Assembly (NCBI GenBank): GCA_026929865.2
Contig: CM049405.1
Coordinates: 16,558,001 to 16,622,000 of the forward strand
DNA from: Hyperoplus lanceolatus
Taxonomy: Eukaryota > Chordata > Actinopteri > Uranoscopiformes > Ammodytidae
Length of the DNA: 64,000 nt
Direction of reading: 5' to 3'
Shown here in pieces: positions 47,366 to 60,344 of the stretch. Under the pieces are notes generated by a model. It ran no database searches. It had not been told where the DNA came from and saw only the letters and a list, made by a program, of their open reading frames with translations. A program made the position numbers and the translations under genes. The first letter of the stretch is position 1. Every line of letters starts with the position of its first letter.

Positions 47366-47368
<3 letters not shown>

Positions 47369-47418
<50 letters not shown>
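47369..47418. repeat. (AC)n microsatellite
   Basis: About 50 bp of AC repeats. Confidence 0.95.
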
Positions 47419-47420
<2 letters not shown>

Positions 47421-47985
47421 TTAACCCTATAGACTTTGATGGACAGGCATCAGTCATAGGGGGCCCTCCCTGTTGGAGCTGGCTGAGCCATGGTAAATAT
47501 ACATAGTTTGGAGGCTTAAAGATAAAGGCTTTAACACGGAGTGTATTAGACAGAGGCTAAAACGAAGAGATTCCGAAAAGGTACTGTCAGAAATATAGAG
47601 GATTTTTGCTTCTAAGCTGTTTAGTCCATCGGTTTGCACAAACTAAATTGTGTTGCATATTAGTATGCAATGACAATAAAGGATAATCTAATCTAAATCT
47701 AACATATGTGCGCTTTAATTGATAAGCCTTTGTGAAATATTGATCTTTTTTTTCTCTATGTGACAGTTATGTGAAACACTGTTATCAAGTCACTAAAATA
47801 GATTTGGCGTTCATCCTACACCAATGTAATTAGCATTTGCATTGACTGATACTGAAAGAATGTGTTCCAGGCTGTGGGTTATTTCTGGCTCTCTCATGCT
47901 GCCCGGGTTTCCTTGCCCTTGTATCAGTCCGCTGTAGAACCTCAGCTGAACCATCTCCTCTGCTCTCCAAAATCAATCTAAAGTA

Positions 47986-50900
47986 CGGTGGCCCTGAGAG
48001 GTCACAGCACGCAACATCAGAAAACACATGCAAGAAGAGAAAACACCAGCAAATTAAGAAAACATCTTCTTCAATTTGACAACACATGCGCAGCATTTAG
48101 AAAACACACATGCAAGAAGAGAAAACACAAGCAAATTAAGAAAACATCTTCATCAATTTGACAACACGCGCAGCATTTAGAAAACGCGCAGCAAAGACCA
48201 CAACACACACATTAAAAAAACGCTGCAAATAGGCCACAACACGACGGAAGTGTTTCCAGAGGACACTTAAAAGTGATGCACACGTCCAGGCAGGCTTGTT
48301 GTTTACGCATATTTTGACCATGATTTTGACTCACAGTGCTATTAAGGTTATCTTTCCGTCTACACTAGCCTACGCTGTGTAGCAAATGTTGGCAATCTAA
48401 AAGTGTGATTAAAGCCGTTTTACTGGACTGTGGAGGAGAAGACTGAGACACCATCTGTCTGAAATGTAAGTAGCCATATTTTTTAAATAATCATGGCCCA
48501 TTGTTAGTTGAATGTATGTGATGTCCTTTATCATATCCCTCCTATAATAACCAACACTGACTGAAATTAGATAATGCTGTGGGGTTTAGTAGTTAGCGTT
48601 AGCGTCCGCTAGCTTAACCGTTAGCTTTAGGCTAACCGTTTGAGCTGTGGAGTCTTTGGCAATGACTGTTGTCGCCTGCGGCTCGTTTTTGTGAACTCAC
48701 ATTAGACCTGCAATGAAGGTCCCTGTGTGAAAAACAAATGGTGAAACTGACTGGTGTGTTGGAAACTGTAAAGAGTTTTTTTTTAATAGCTTCAGGCTGC
48801 TACCTGCTAGCTGTCTGACTAAGCAGTAGTGGTACAAGCAGCAGTATCTCCAGTGTAATGTGTATACAGTCAAGAATACTCTTAAGTTGCCTCTGCTGGT
48901 GTTTGTTTCCTGTCCAAACATCACAGTATCACTCAGAACTAGTTTCTTATAGAGCCAGGGCTATACTGAATTTATTAGTAGCCTATCTTATTTTATAATG
49001 GAAGAAAAATCTCCTCTGTTTGTGGCTTTGCCATAACTACAGATGTATGATGTACATGTCAGCTACATGATGTTACATTGGATGTGCCATGTTTTACAGA
49101 TGTGAGTGACCTGAGGGAGCCTGTGTTTGATGAAGTGTCCGTTGACCCACCCGGACCTTCACACACAGCTATCTGTTCCATCAGAGGACGTGTTCACGGT
49201 AAATACAGTTTAAATATGTCAGTCAATAACATAATATGAACTAAGTATGTATGCATAAACTCTCTAAACTGGTAAAATACACCCTGTTTTACGTTTGTCT
49301 TTACATGTTCAACGGAGGAATGACCTACAGCCCAGTGGAGTGAAAAAGCTTTGGTTGGGGGCTGTAAAGGCCCATCTTTTTGCAGTTTAAAACATGTTCA
49401 ACCATAATTTCTCCCCCACCCTGCACGTGGGTGTGTGTGTTCAAAAACTGTTTCAATGGCTGGGTAAAGTGGAATAGTATCAGGAATCATATGGTCATGA
49501 ATCATGTCAAGATTCGCTGGAAAGGCATTTACTTTTGTAAAATTTATTTTTGAAATAATGCTTTAGATGGCTTGTCAGAGCTGCAAATGATTTGACACCA
49601 TTTCAATATCTAGTAGATAATGTATCATTTGTGTTGTGATCTCATTCATAATAAAGTTTTACTGTTAAAAAAATGGATTGTGTTCCTTACTGTCACCGTT
49701 TGCTACCTGTAGTAAAGGATTACTTGAAACTCACATTTTCATAGTCAGGATGTTGGACTAGATTTCTGACTGATCTTCATGCATAGAATTATACGTTTCT
49801 CATTTCAACCCTTTATTTCTCTGTAGATTTCTCTGATAAGACAGTATTATTACATTTTAAAATGACCAACACCATCCTTAAAAATAAAGCAGTTCATTCA
49901 TAGCCAGTGAAATGGAAATAATAAGTCTACATAATTCAAACGGAAGCAAAGCCATAACTTTTAACTGTCCAGATCATGTAGGTGAAGGACTTCTTGTATG
50001 CTGTTTTGTCAGCTGGTAATACAGCTCATGTCATAGATGTTGCTGCTGTTGTTGCTGCTGGTATCCCTGAAGAAGACCACCTGTCCCACCCAGTGAACAC
50101 GTCCTCTGATGGAACAGATAGCTGTGTGAAGGTCCGGGTGGGTCAACGGACACTTCATCAAACACAGGCTCCCTCAGGTCACTCACATCTGTAAAACATG
50201 GCACATCCAATGTAACATCATACATCTGTAGTTATGGCAAAGCTACAGACAGAGATTAGTTTTTTCTTCCATTATAAAATAAGATAGGCTACTAATAAAT
50301 TCAGTATAGCCCTGGATCAATAAGAAACTAGTTCTGAGTGATACTGTGATGTTTGGACAGGAAACAAACACCAGCAGAGGCAACTTAAGAGTATTCTTGT
50401 CTGTATACACATTACACTGGAGATACTGTTGCTTGTACCACTACTGCTTAGTCAGACAGCTAGCAGGTAGCAGCCTGAAGCTATTAAAAAAAACTCTTTA
50501 CAGTTTCCAACACACCAGTCAGTTTCACCATTTGTTTTTCACACAGGGACCTTCATTGCAGGTCTAATGTGAGTTCACAAAAACGAGCCGCAGGCGACAA
50601 CAGTCATTGCCAAAGACTCCACAGCTCAAACGGTTAGCCTAAAGCTAACGGTTAAGCTAGCGGACGCTAACGCTAACTACTAAACCCCACAGCATTATCT
50701 AATTTCAGTCAGTGTTGGTTATTATAGGAGGGATATGATAAAGGACATCACAGACATTCAACTAACAATGGGCCATGATTATTTAAAAAAATATGGCTAC
50801 TTACATTTCGGACAGATGGTGTCTCAGTCTTCTCCTCCACAGTCCAGTAAAACGGCTTTAATCACACTTTTAGATTGCCAACATTTGCTACACAGCGTAG

Positions 50901-51347
50901 GCTAGTGTAGACCGAAAGATAACCTTAATAGCACTGTGAGTCAAAATCATGGTCAAAATATGCGTAAACAACAAGCCTGCCTGGACGTGTGCATCACTTT
51001 TAAGTGTCCTCTGGAAACACTTCCGTCGTGTTGTGGCCTATTTCTGTCGTGTTGTGGCCTATTTCCGTCGTGTTGTGGCCTATTTCCGTTGTGTTGTGGC
51101 CTATTTGCAGCGTTTTTTTAATGTGTGTGTTGTGGTCTTTGCTGCGCGTTTTCTAAATGCTGCGCGTGTTGTCAAATTGATGAAGATGTTTTCTTAATTT
51201 GCTTGTGTTTTCTCTTCTTGCATGTGTGTTTTCTAAATGCTGCGCATGTGTTGTCAAATTGATGAAGATGTTTTCTTAATTTGCTGGTGTTTTCTCTTCT
51301 TGCATGTGTTTTCTGTTGTTGCGTGCTGTGACCTCTCAGGGCCACCG
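47986..51347. mobile_element. 3.36-kb foldback transposon with ~1.2-kb inverted-repeat arms
   Basis: The ends are inverted, CGGTGGCCCTGAGAGGTCAC and its complement, flanked by TA (47984-47985, 51348-51349). The inverted repeat extends inward over 47986-49197 and 50094-51347 at very high identity, leaving a central spacer of about 900 bp. Each arm has subterminal duplications of about 85 bp containing acatgcaagaagagaaaaca. A GC-richer block (gagccgcaggcgacaaca) and short ORFs are mirrored in both arms. No transposase domain is recognised, so it is presumably mobilised in trans. The superfamily is unknown; TA could be a 2-bp duplication or part of the ends. Confidence 0.8.
51025..51109 (+). repeat. 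21-bp tandem array in the right arm of the foldback element
   Basis: Four units of about 21 bp, each with gtgttgtggcctattt. The left arm at the mirrored place (about 48225-48250) has only one unit. Confidence 0.85.
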
Positions 51348-51420
51348 TAGTTGGTTCTACCGCTCAGCACTGGCACATGGAGGCGCAACTTTGTTTGCTG
51401 ATCAGTTGTTATTTGGATTA

Positions 51421-52241
51421 GGGGAGAGTGGCCTAAGTTGTGCAACTTTTCACTCAAAGTGACTTTAAAGTAAGGCCTTGACAGTGAAGTCTCCAACTCA
51501 AATATATATTTCAGGGTGTTGTGCATCCCTGGCAATACAAACTTTGGATCTGGAATAAACTGTTAGCTTATTCGGAAAAACAGTTGTCTTGTTGCACAAC
51601 TTGCCCCCGGTGTGGTGTAAGTTGTGGGGTTGGAGAGAATACCATGGGGTGAATTGTGCCATTGATATATATATCTCATAAACTGTAATGCAAGACAAAT
51701 CCATAAGACAATCACTTATTTAAGGTTTGTTTAAAGTAAATATTTTATAAAGATTGAAGGACAATTTTCTTAAACAAGGCCTTACAGATCTAATGGTTTT
51801 ACCTGCAAAGCTCACAATGACAAAGTCACCATCATCATCTTTCTGGCCATCTGAACTCTCATCAGTGGTGTCGTTAAGTGGAATTGAGATGTTACTCTCT
51901 TCTGAGCTACTGTAGACAATCACTTTCTTTTGGTGACCAGCGTATACAGCCATGCCACTGGCACAACTCTCAGAAATGTACTTTGCACTAGTTGCTCCGT
52001 GCTTGTGGAACCAACTGTCACCTGACAAATGTGATTTCCCCCTACATTTCTGCCTTTAAATCAAGGCTCAAAACCCATATGTACCCCCTGGTGTTTCCTC
52101 CCCATTAATTATCTTACCACTGCACTACTATCTGTGTTTATGTGGATGTATGGGCTTTACGTCTTTTATTTTGGTTATTGTTATTTTACCTTTGTTGTTT
52201 ACCTACTGACAAACTGTCATAAATGTGCTTTTATAAATACA

Positions 52242-52278
<37 letters not shown>

Positions 52279-52682
52279 TAACTCACCTAGGCCCTTTGGC
52301 ACAAATCACCCCAATCCCAGAAATTTGGGTAATAAGCATGATGCAGCAATTTAGGGCTGACATCGTGCTAACTGTATAGACTCCAAATGTAGCATACCAA
52401 AGCACTAAAACATGTGTCAAATGTTTTCAAACTTGTCTATAATTGTTCAGACACAATAATCAAAAAACCTTGATCATCAAAATTTTACTTTGAAAGGCAA
52501 AACACAGTTTTTTTTAGCTTAAATGTGCTTATATCTTATTCCTTGTGTCTCCCTTCTTTACAGGATGAGTCAAATGGATGGCTCTTCTTAAATATGTGGT
52601 CACATTTCCAATTTCTTCCACGGTTTTCTAGAAACAAGGGGTGGCACAACTTCCAAAATGCACAACTTAGGCCACTCTCCCC
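51421..52682 (-). mobile_element. TA-flanked transposon, family B (pogo/Tigger-like), with transposase remnant
   Basis: Inverted ends GGGGAGAGTGGCCTAAGTTG and complement, flanked by TA (51419-51420, 52683-52684). On the minus strand near 52028-51770 a frame reads EESNISIPLNDTTDESSDGQ then DDDGDFVIVSFAGK; an acidic linker followed by GDFV.V.FA is what I recall of C-termini of fish pogo-like transposases. Most of the transposase is absent. A LINE-like tail with (TTAC)n lies inside at about 52030-52280. A second copy in opposite orientation is at 60345-62028. Confidence 0.7.
52030..52280 (+). mobile_element. LINE 3'-end fragment with (TTAC)n tail inside the family B transposon
   Basis: tttaaatcaaggctcaaaac ... 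gcttttataaatacatttta then about nine TTAC units. The same type of tail occurs at the matching place in the sister element (60721-60840, reverse orientation). Confidence 0.6.
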
Positions 52683-53545
52683 TATATTGGCCTATAATCA
52701 TGATTTTCTTTAATTTGATTGTTTTTTTATTTAATAAAAAAAAACTTTTCCTTTGCGATTGAGGCTCCATCCCACCAAGGATACATATCCAGGAAGATGA
52801 AATCCATGGTCTTTCATCAGTCTGAGATGAAACTCTGTACTGTCTCTTAACCCTTTTGAGAGTAAAAAACAGCGGGGTTTTTACCACTGCACCAGCATGG
52901 CATATTAATTAATAAAGTAATCCAGTTGGCCCTGTTGTCTGTTAATGTAGTGAGGCATTGCATTAACCCTATGCTGCCTGTTAGTCTGTATCTCCAGTAG
53001 CCTCCCTTGGTCGGACTCTGTTACACATTACCTTTCAGAAAGATGTTATCATCCTGACCATCCCCCCACATGGAGCCTGTCACTGGCTGACACAGCCCAC
53101 AACACAACCAATCTGCACGGGCGGCTACTCTGTATAACCACATTGCCTTCTACAGTGTACTTAGTTTAGAGTGCAATTTGGATCCCTGTGCAAGGTCCAT
53201 GACAAAAGAACAGTTTGTTTTATAGTACTGGCGGTCCTCCCGGACTCATTACAGAGCTAAAGACACCCTCTTTTGTGTAAGCGTGCTTTGTGTGCACGTT
53301 TCCTGCCTTTCCAGGTTGCAAACGGAACTATATCAAAAAACAAAAGATGGGAAATTAAATCAATAACATTTACAAAAGACTTGAGGCTGAACAAATTATT
53401 TGGAATTTAGGACGCTGCTGTGTTCAGATGACTGTATTTGGGAGTCATTGTGTTAAAAATATCTTTATTATGGTGGATCATGCTTGGGTAGGAGGGATCG
53501 TTTTGCCCCACTGGGCCAGCCTCGTGGGCTGCAGATGAGCCAGAG
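52683..53545. other. Intergenic region upstream of grb14
   Basis: No gene or clear transposon; presumably includes the grb14 promoter. Confidence 0.4.
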
Positions 53546-53547
53546 AG

Positions 53548-53550
<3 letters not shown>

Positions 53551-53642
<92 letters not shown>
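53551..53642 (+). repeat. (GT)n microsatellite just upstream of grb14
   Basis: About 90 bp of GT, ending 120 bp before the grb14 start codon; possibly in the promoter or 5' UTR. Confidence 0.95.
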
Positions 53643-53645
<3 letters not shown>

Positions 53646-53761
53646 TCTGCTGAGCTGTGAGCAGAGGAGCCCCAGCAGCCAGCTTACTCTGCAGACACTC
53701 CAGTCCAACAGCTTGTCTCTTCTCTCTGCTCCAGATGATGCCTTGGATTTAGCTGGCCCAC

Positions 53762-56216
53762 ATGAGTGATATGAATAACACACTGGAAGGAATACACACT
53801 TCTGGAAGCCTCGGAGAGAAAGCAGAGATTTTTCAAAGTGGCAAGGGTAATGTGAGTGGCTTTTCCAGCCCAGCCTTCATCCCTTTGCGAGCTCCTTTAC
53901 TAACGCCAAATGCCCAGAAGATCGGCTCTACGCTCTGCAAGGGGAACAGGTATGACTATTTTTTCTTTACACATGCCATGGATGACATGGATTATAACAT
54001 TCAGTTAAGATGAATTAAAAGTAGTATTTTATGTTATACTACACTGTACAATGGGAGCGGATGAATAGTGCATTCATTGTACTTGAGCAGGAGTGAGACA
54101 CAGAGGTCTGTTTAAAAGCTGTAGTGTTTGAAGACTTTGTACCAATGAACACGATTGTCTGGACCCAAACGCAGCTGTCAATGAAGTGTAATGTACTATT
54201 TCAACAGTTCAGTTAAATACCTGCAATCAAATCCAGCACCTGTTAGTTTGTTGTAGATAATTAGTAACTCAGTAACTGCTGTGTTTACAGAGCAGTAAAG
54301 AAAGTGTCAGTCGGGTGACCAGCACCTTTTCACGAATAGAGGCCCTTTCATCTGCAAGTGTGGGGAAACCTATCTCTAATAATGGAAAATAGTATGGTAT
54401 TAGTGTCACTTTATTTAGATGTTCACTACAAGCGCCTGTTGAAATGCATTTTAAAAGTAAACTTATTCTCATTGCCAAACATTCCCAGATGCATCCTGTA
54501 GGGGTTGGGATGACTGACTGACATTTTCGCCAAAAATTCCTTTACTCATTTTTGTTGATTGTCATATAGTTTACTGTATTCTAGACAGCAGTTTAAGCAC
54601 TGTTGTGTGTCTACTACGGTATAGTGGTGAAATCAGGGGCAGCTCACATTATCTGCCGTCTTATCAGAAGTCTGATGTTGAGTGGGGTGTGTCGTCTGCT
54701 AGGTGAGAGCAGGAGGGGTCCGTGCACAGACAGCCTTGTGTTTCTGTCATATCTGTCAGTTAGTTCTTTACCTGCTCCATCCCCCATTCCTTCACATGAG
54801 TTACACGCACAACACAGGAACCAGCGATTTGTTGTGAAAGCTGGCTACAAGTAATGAGGGGCGAGTGTTGTATTTAGCTACATTAAAAGCTTTATTTTTC
54901 CAGTGATATTTTCACAAGTTTATTTCAATATAACAAACCGTCAATTCTGTATCTGCTTAATCCAACATTTCACTGGAGTTTCTATATGCATGTACAATTT
55001 TTTACAGAAGTGATATTTAACCCTAAGACACTATGGAAATAAGTAGGGGAGAACGGGGTAATTTGTCACATGGGTTGGATGTCACATTCGTTATATATCT
55101 CGCCACCAGAGCGCGCTAGCTCTGAAATGTTGATATAAAAAAGGTCCAGAATTGGGATCAGAGGTCACATACATAGACTTCCTTGGAGGAAGACAGCTGC
55201 ATTTCAGGTTAGAGGATGTTTTGTGTTTTTCATGTCAAATTCAAAATATTTTGCTTCTCAGTATTTTTCTTCTAGGCTTTTACACAATGGGTTTATAACA
55301 AAACACTTGTTACCCTCAGAAGGTGTGAAGGGTAAGCTATAGTTTAGATTGTTGTTAGCAAGCTAATTAGTTGTCAGATGGTTGTTGGCCTTGATGCTAG
55401 CAAGAAATTCAGGTTGGGGTTGGTCGTCAAATTTTTTGGGGGGTTGGTTGTCACATGTTATCTCAAGGCTGCAGCCAGAAAAGGAACCCAATAACGAAAG
55501 AAATTGTCAAGCTGTATCCTCACTGACACCCCAGAGAAGGAAAGAATAGAGCAGGAAAAGGCAGCTAGCAAGCAAAAGAAAAAAGGGCAACAAAATCAAA
55601 ACAACCCAGTGCATCCCAAACTAGACCAGCTGCCAAGGCTACAGTAAGTTATGTAGGCCTATTTGTCAACTTGACAATGCAATTAAACTTTCAAATTTGG
55701 TTCTGCCTCATTGCCTTCTTTTTAAGATTTTTCCCATTAAGATAGCATTGTGACAAACAACCCCATAGTGTGTGACAACCGACCCCTTGATGGGGTTGGT
55801 TGTCACAATGTGTCAGAGTGTCTTTGATGGTAAATTACTTCTTCATTACAACAAGTTGGAAAAAAAGAGAGACACACATTTCAAGCCAACACCTTAAGCT
55901 TCAATTTAATGTAGGAATGGCTATTGACAGATGTTTTGGTGATGAGCAATTCTCACTAGAGTAAAAAGTGTGCCTACTTACCCCGTTCTCCCCTATACAT
56001 AGTGGAATAAGAAATATTATCCTAACAATGCTTATAACATTTAACTCGGTGTCTGTTTGTTTCTCTCTTGTGTTTTTGTCCTATAGGAGCAATAAAGAGG
56101 GAGAGGAGTCATTCTGTTCCCCGGTTCCAAACCCTTTTCCTGAGCTTATCCCCTCGACCCTGTCTCCCCTTGTCTCTGAATGTTTGTTACCATGGAACAA
56201 AAGTAGTGCAACTCAG
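53762..56216 (+). CDS. grb14: GRB14 adaptor protein, N-terminal exons (partial gene)
   Basis: Growth factor receptor-bound protein 14, a cytosolic adaptor of the GRB7/10/14 family that binds and inhibits the insulin receptor. Two exons are seen: 53762-53949 (63 residues with the split codon) and 56088-56216. They join in frame, with donor gtatga and acceptor tcctatag. The second exon contains SPVPNPFPELIPSTLSPL; the P-x-PNPFPEL motif is the conserved N-terminal signature of GRB10/GRB14. The RA, PH, BPS and SH2 domains are not in the window and must lie beyond 64000. Exon 1 sequence is poorly conserved, so the start rests on frame and position. Position next to cobll1 matches mammals and is the main reason for GRB14 over GRB10. 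Confidence 0.85.
53950..55045 (+). other. grb14 intron 1, first part
   Basis: About 1.1 kb without recognised exon or repeat. Confidence 0.5.
55046..55993 (+). mobile_element. TA-flanked transposon, family A, second copy
   Basis: Ends GGGGAGAACGGGGTAA and complement with TA on both sides (55044-55045, 55994-55995). It is the reverse-oriented relative of 21577-22784. A transposase-linker-like fragment, LTDTPEKERIEQEKAASKQK, is read at about 55520-55580. It is shorter and lacks the twin hairpins. It ends 95 bp before grb14 exon 2. Confidence 0.75.
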
Positions 56217-56526
56217 GTGAGTGTTCCATTTACAGTACTTGGGGGTGTTTGAGACACAAAGAGGCATATTATAAAAAAATAAAAAATAAAAAAAGTCCTC
56301 TGTTAACCTTTTCCATATGCTACCTCAGGCAGCATAGCCATGTTAACTATATTTGGAACAAGTACTGGAAAAACAGCTGCAGGACACACATATGTTTAAA
56401 TGAATTCATATTTTACATAATGTTTGGCTTGTGATTTGTCTGAAAACTTCAGGGCATACGGATGGTAGAACCAGTTATGTGAGAATGTAAATTAGCAGTG
56501 GCAGTGAGAAGATAAAAATGCTGTGC

Positions 56527-56531
56527 GTGTG

Positions 56532-56568
<37 letters not shown>
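56527..56568. repeat. (AC)n microsatellite
   Basis: About 42 bp of AC. Confidence 0.95.
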
Positions 56569-56570
<2 letters not shown>

Positions 56571-58679
56571 ATAAGTGAGCAAAGGTTTGTGCCTGCACGC
56601 AGTAGCCACTAAAAACATAAGCATGGCAGAAACATGTGATTTCTGAGACCAACTGTTGATATTGCATTTAAAGTTTAATTACAAGTATACGGTTTGATTA
56701 GAAAAACACTTGGCTTAGTGCCCAAAAGCCACTCTTGCAAGTTTGTTTAAGCATATGGTATGTATTTTGCCATGCATGGGGGAAGTACATGTTGTGTTGA
56801 AACTGCTTTCACAAAAATATTGATCTTGACACAATTTTGGCAGTCTTGTTAACGTGGAATTATTTTACATTATTTAATTAATTTCCTGTGGACAGCAAAT
56901 GACTGTTGTCTGAGCCCTGCCTTTTTTAACTTATTGTTGCCAGACAAGCATTTTACACATGCAGTTGAGATTGATTACTGTGCCGAAATGAATAGTACTA
57001 CCTTTGGAAACGGTGGGTATTTGATGTCCCACAGAACAAGTAGTGAAAAAGCTTCTTAGTGCTAGCCAACAACTGTAGATTGTGTCGCCTGAAATCACAT
57101 CTATCCCCAGCAGATTTTCCCTAGCTACTAAGATAATTAGCGTTGCATTAAAAAATATGTCTCAAGCTGACGTGACGCCACTACTGATCCTGGATAAGCG
57201 ATAAATACAGAGGACAGACCAGCATATAAACCTTTCCTGAATAGAGCACTTTTGTCAATCTAATGATTTTATAATCTCTGCAATATACAAAAACTTAATG
57301 AACTGATATCCAGCTAATGATGAATAGTTGCTCTCTCTTAATCAATATGTGCAAGTAAGGAGACAATGAATTATTATACACAGCAAAAAAAAAATTAATT
57401 TCACCCTCTGGTCCGTAGTTGATTTGTACGTTTTTACAGAGCTCCCTGCCAAATTCTAAAAAGAGAGCACATTCATTATGTTGGAAAGCTAACAATTATT
57501 GGTCTGCATCAAAAGTGCATTGGTTTCAAACTGGATTGTGCCTATACATTTTCCAGTGCTGTCAGATTAGTCTGGTTTGTCAACCACTACATATTTCCTG
57601 GATGTGGATATCTATACTGTGTGTCTGTACTGAAGTTGATTTCAGGTTTTTCAGTATATTTGTGGTGTGTGTGTGTTCTTAAGTATGCATGTATAGCAGC
57701 AGGGGGCAGCTCAAATCAGTGACTCATAGGAAAGCTTGAAATTACAGAGCTCCGCAGTTACCAAGGACTATCAGTAATATTAAAGCTCTCTGCGCTCACA
57801 TGTTGCTTTCATGCTGAGAGTGACAATAACTGAAGACTTCTTAGTGTTCTTGGTATTTTACCCCGTTCTGAGCCTCCATTGTACTGAGTAGTAAATGTGT
57901 GATTGGCCTAAGAATGTAATCAAATTGCTCTTTGTTCCTCTGCACGCATTGTGGTAAGCTTACTTGATCTCAAGTGTCTCCAATTGATAAACATCATCTC
58001 AAATGAGCCCTTCTACTTTATTACATCCTTACTCAGTTCAAGGTTTCAGTTAAAACAACAAAACAAAACAACTGAGTGACTGCCGATTCCCCTGTGATTT
58101 GACCAGCATCTTTGAAGACCAGTGCGCAGGGATTTGCAAGGATTTGGTATTTTCTTTGATAAGTGTGAATAAGCCTCAAGTTTCTCAGCGAAGGAGCAAA
58201 ATGACACCCAGTTGACCTCACTCTTCAACAATGTGGCTTTCTTGTTAGCAAACCTTAAAGTGATCTTCATGTATCTTGCTTATGCGGTCTGTGTCTGCAC
58301 ATCATGGGCCTGACAGTCTCTCGTCTTTTCAGTGGGGGTATTGGGAAGACAAAGGGAGTATGTCAGAATGAACAGCTGTTTTTGTGCCAGAATCCTTATG
58401 TCATAGGGTTATGACCTTATTTCAGTAGCACTCAAGAAACCAATGACATCATTGTTCCAACTGTGCAGAGCTCCCAATCCCCTCACCCACCCGTCTCACT
58501 ATTCTATAAAGGAAAATTGTCCATTAAGCTTCCCAGTGTGTCTTTTTAGGTAGTCATTTTCCCATCAGTTACAATTATCTGTAAATGATCATCTTCCGCT
58601 GAGGACAGGCTCAGATTATAAAATGAGCAGACAAGGAAAATGGCAGTGGCGTCCGATGTTGTGGCATCTCAAACATTAT

Positions 58680-58995
58680 ATTATTATTTATTTTTATTTT
58701 TTTTATTATTTTTTTGTTTTTTGTTTTTTAGTTTAATAAATATTTGTATTCTTTATTTTTATTTTACTATGGAAAAGGGGTAGGATTAAATAAGTATATA
58801 CTTCTTCCTGCTCCTTTTCAGGCATATCTCAGCAATACAGATAATTTGTTTTCTTTTATTTTTATTTTTATTTTATTTTTAATTTCTTTTGCGAAAACAT
58901 AATTTGTTTACTGTATTTCCATGCTTTTCATTTTGTTTTGTATGTTTGATATGTCTGAAATAAATTGAATCAAATCAAATCAAATCAAAACAGCT
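58680..58995 (+). mobile_element. Probable retroelement 3' end, T-rich, with (ATCAA)n tail
   Basis: T/A-rich tract, ggaaaaggggtaggattaaa, ...cttcctgctccttttcagg..., then ataaattgaatcaaatcaaa. This resembles a 3' end frequently found in fish transcripts; the family is not determined. Confidence 0.4.
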
Positions 58996-59618
58996 CAGCG
59001 TCAAGCTGAACGTGTTTTTTAGTTTTTGTTAAGGTTGGTTTGAATGGCTTTGCTGAGTTGTGGACCTTTGGCCTAGCATTGCTTGGTTTTACACAGGATT
59101 GAACGCTATTTTACTCGTGAGAAACTAGTTTATTCGAGCACCCTGTTAACCCTGTGTTTGCAGTGTCATGGTATATTTCCATTACGAAACCAGCAAGTCA
59201 TGTCTGCCATATGAGAACATTAGGTGTGCACAGCAGCCTCACGAAAAATACAAATACTAAATGCATATAGAATCGGTGTATAGTCAGTTGCATCAACATG
59301 AACTGTAAGACATACGGTCGTTTGAGACAAATTTCATTGTTTATACAGACTGGTTTGCATGGTGAATACATCAGTGAATCCCATACTACCTCAGCTGTTT
59401 CTGAAATACAACCATAACATTAGCGATTACTTTGTGAAATAAAATCTTCCTGAACTTCTGAGCTTGACCTCAGTACTGGCAATACCAAGGGTTCAGCCTT
59501 TAAGACGGTTGGCTGAGCCACTGCCCCATTTCACTGCAGACATAAACAGACAACATTTAGCATGACCTGATGATGCCGTCAATTTTTGCAGGATTAGCAA
59601 ACCTGTCTATGACCAATA

Positions 59619-59765
59619 GCGCTTTTCCACTGTGTGGTATCAGCTCAAATTGTCTCGACTGAACTTGCATTTTTGGCGTTTCCACTGCAAAAACATGGTA
59701 CCTGGTACCTGGTTGCGGCTGCTTTTTTGGTATCACCTCGCTCAAGGTTCCAAGCGAGCTGAGCC
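59619..59765 (+). mobile_element. Left end of a GCGCTTTTCCAC-type MITE or transposon
   Basis: Begins gcgcttttccactgtgtgg and repeats the motif internally (ggcgtttccactgcaaaaac). The complementary end occurs at 63780-63864. This is a widespread fish DNA transposon terminus. Confidence 0.55.
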
Positions 59766-60189
59766 AATGCTTAAAGGTGACGTTGGCAGACTGCCGATCA
59801 TATATAACAGCACAATATATTGATAATTGCATGAACAAATCACATCTCATTGCACGAGTCAAAACTATTTCATTCAAAACTTCCTTCCCAATTTTTTTTT
59901 GGTTCTGGCAAATTATCAAACACTGCTGCAGCTGTCATAACATCAAAATAACAAATGCAATTCACTCTTGCACTAACTGGACAGGACACACTGACAATGA
60001 AAACACATCAGCGTGCTTTTGTCGCTCTGAGCATATGTAAATGAGGTGCATATGCATGCAAAACAAGTATGCCTCATTGTCAGTGAATGCAAGGAACAGA
60101 AATGTGTGAGGACACAGTGAATCTTAAGTATTCTTATAAACAAAATTAATATAACTTCAATAGCCAATATCCTAGAGGCTCAGGCCTCA

Positions 60190-60320
60190 CAGCAGACCTG
60201 GGTTTTAATCCAACCCATGGTTGTTCTCTGCATTTCATTCCCTCTTTGCCCCATTTCATCTCTGTCTCTCTGCTCAGTCAATAAAGCCTTGAAAACCCCC
60301 AAAAATTACCTTAAAAAAAA
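60190..60320 (+). mobile_element. SINE 3' fragment
   Basis: ctgcatttcattccctcttt ... tcaataaagcctt then an A-rich tail; related to 45321-45420. Confidence 0.5.
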
Positions 60321-60344
60321 AAGTTTTAGAACTGGAAATCGATA

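Larger units (their letters stand above)
46109..47985. other. Intergenic interval between two large transposons
   Basis: No gene is seen. It includes a partial family M MITE (46373-46562) and an AC array (47369-47418). Confidence 0.5.

Noticed and set aside
48697-50567. Matching 73-75-codon frames in both arms of the foldback element (MMFGQETNTSRGNL...)
   Set aside because: They are the same sequence seen twice because of the inverted repeat; short, with no domain, and the ends differ by frameshift.
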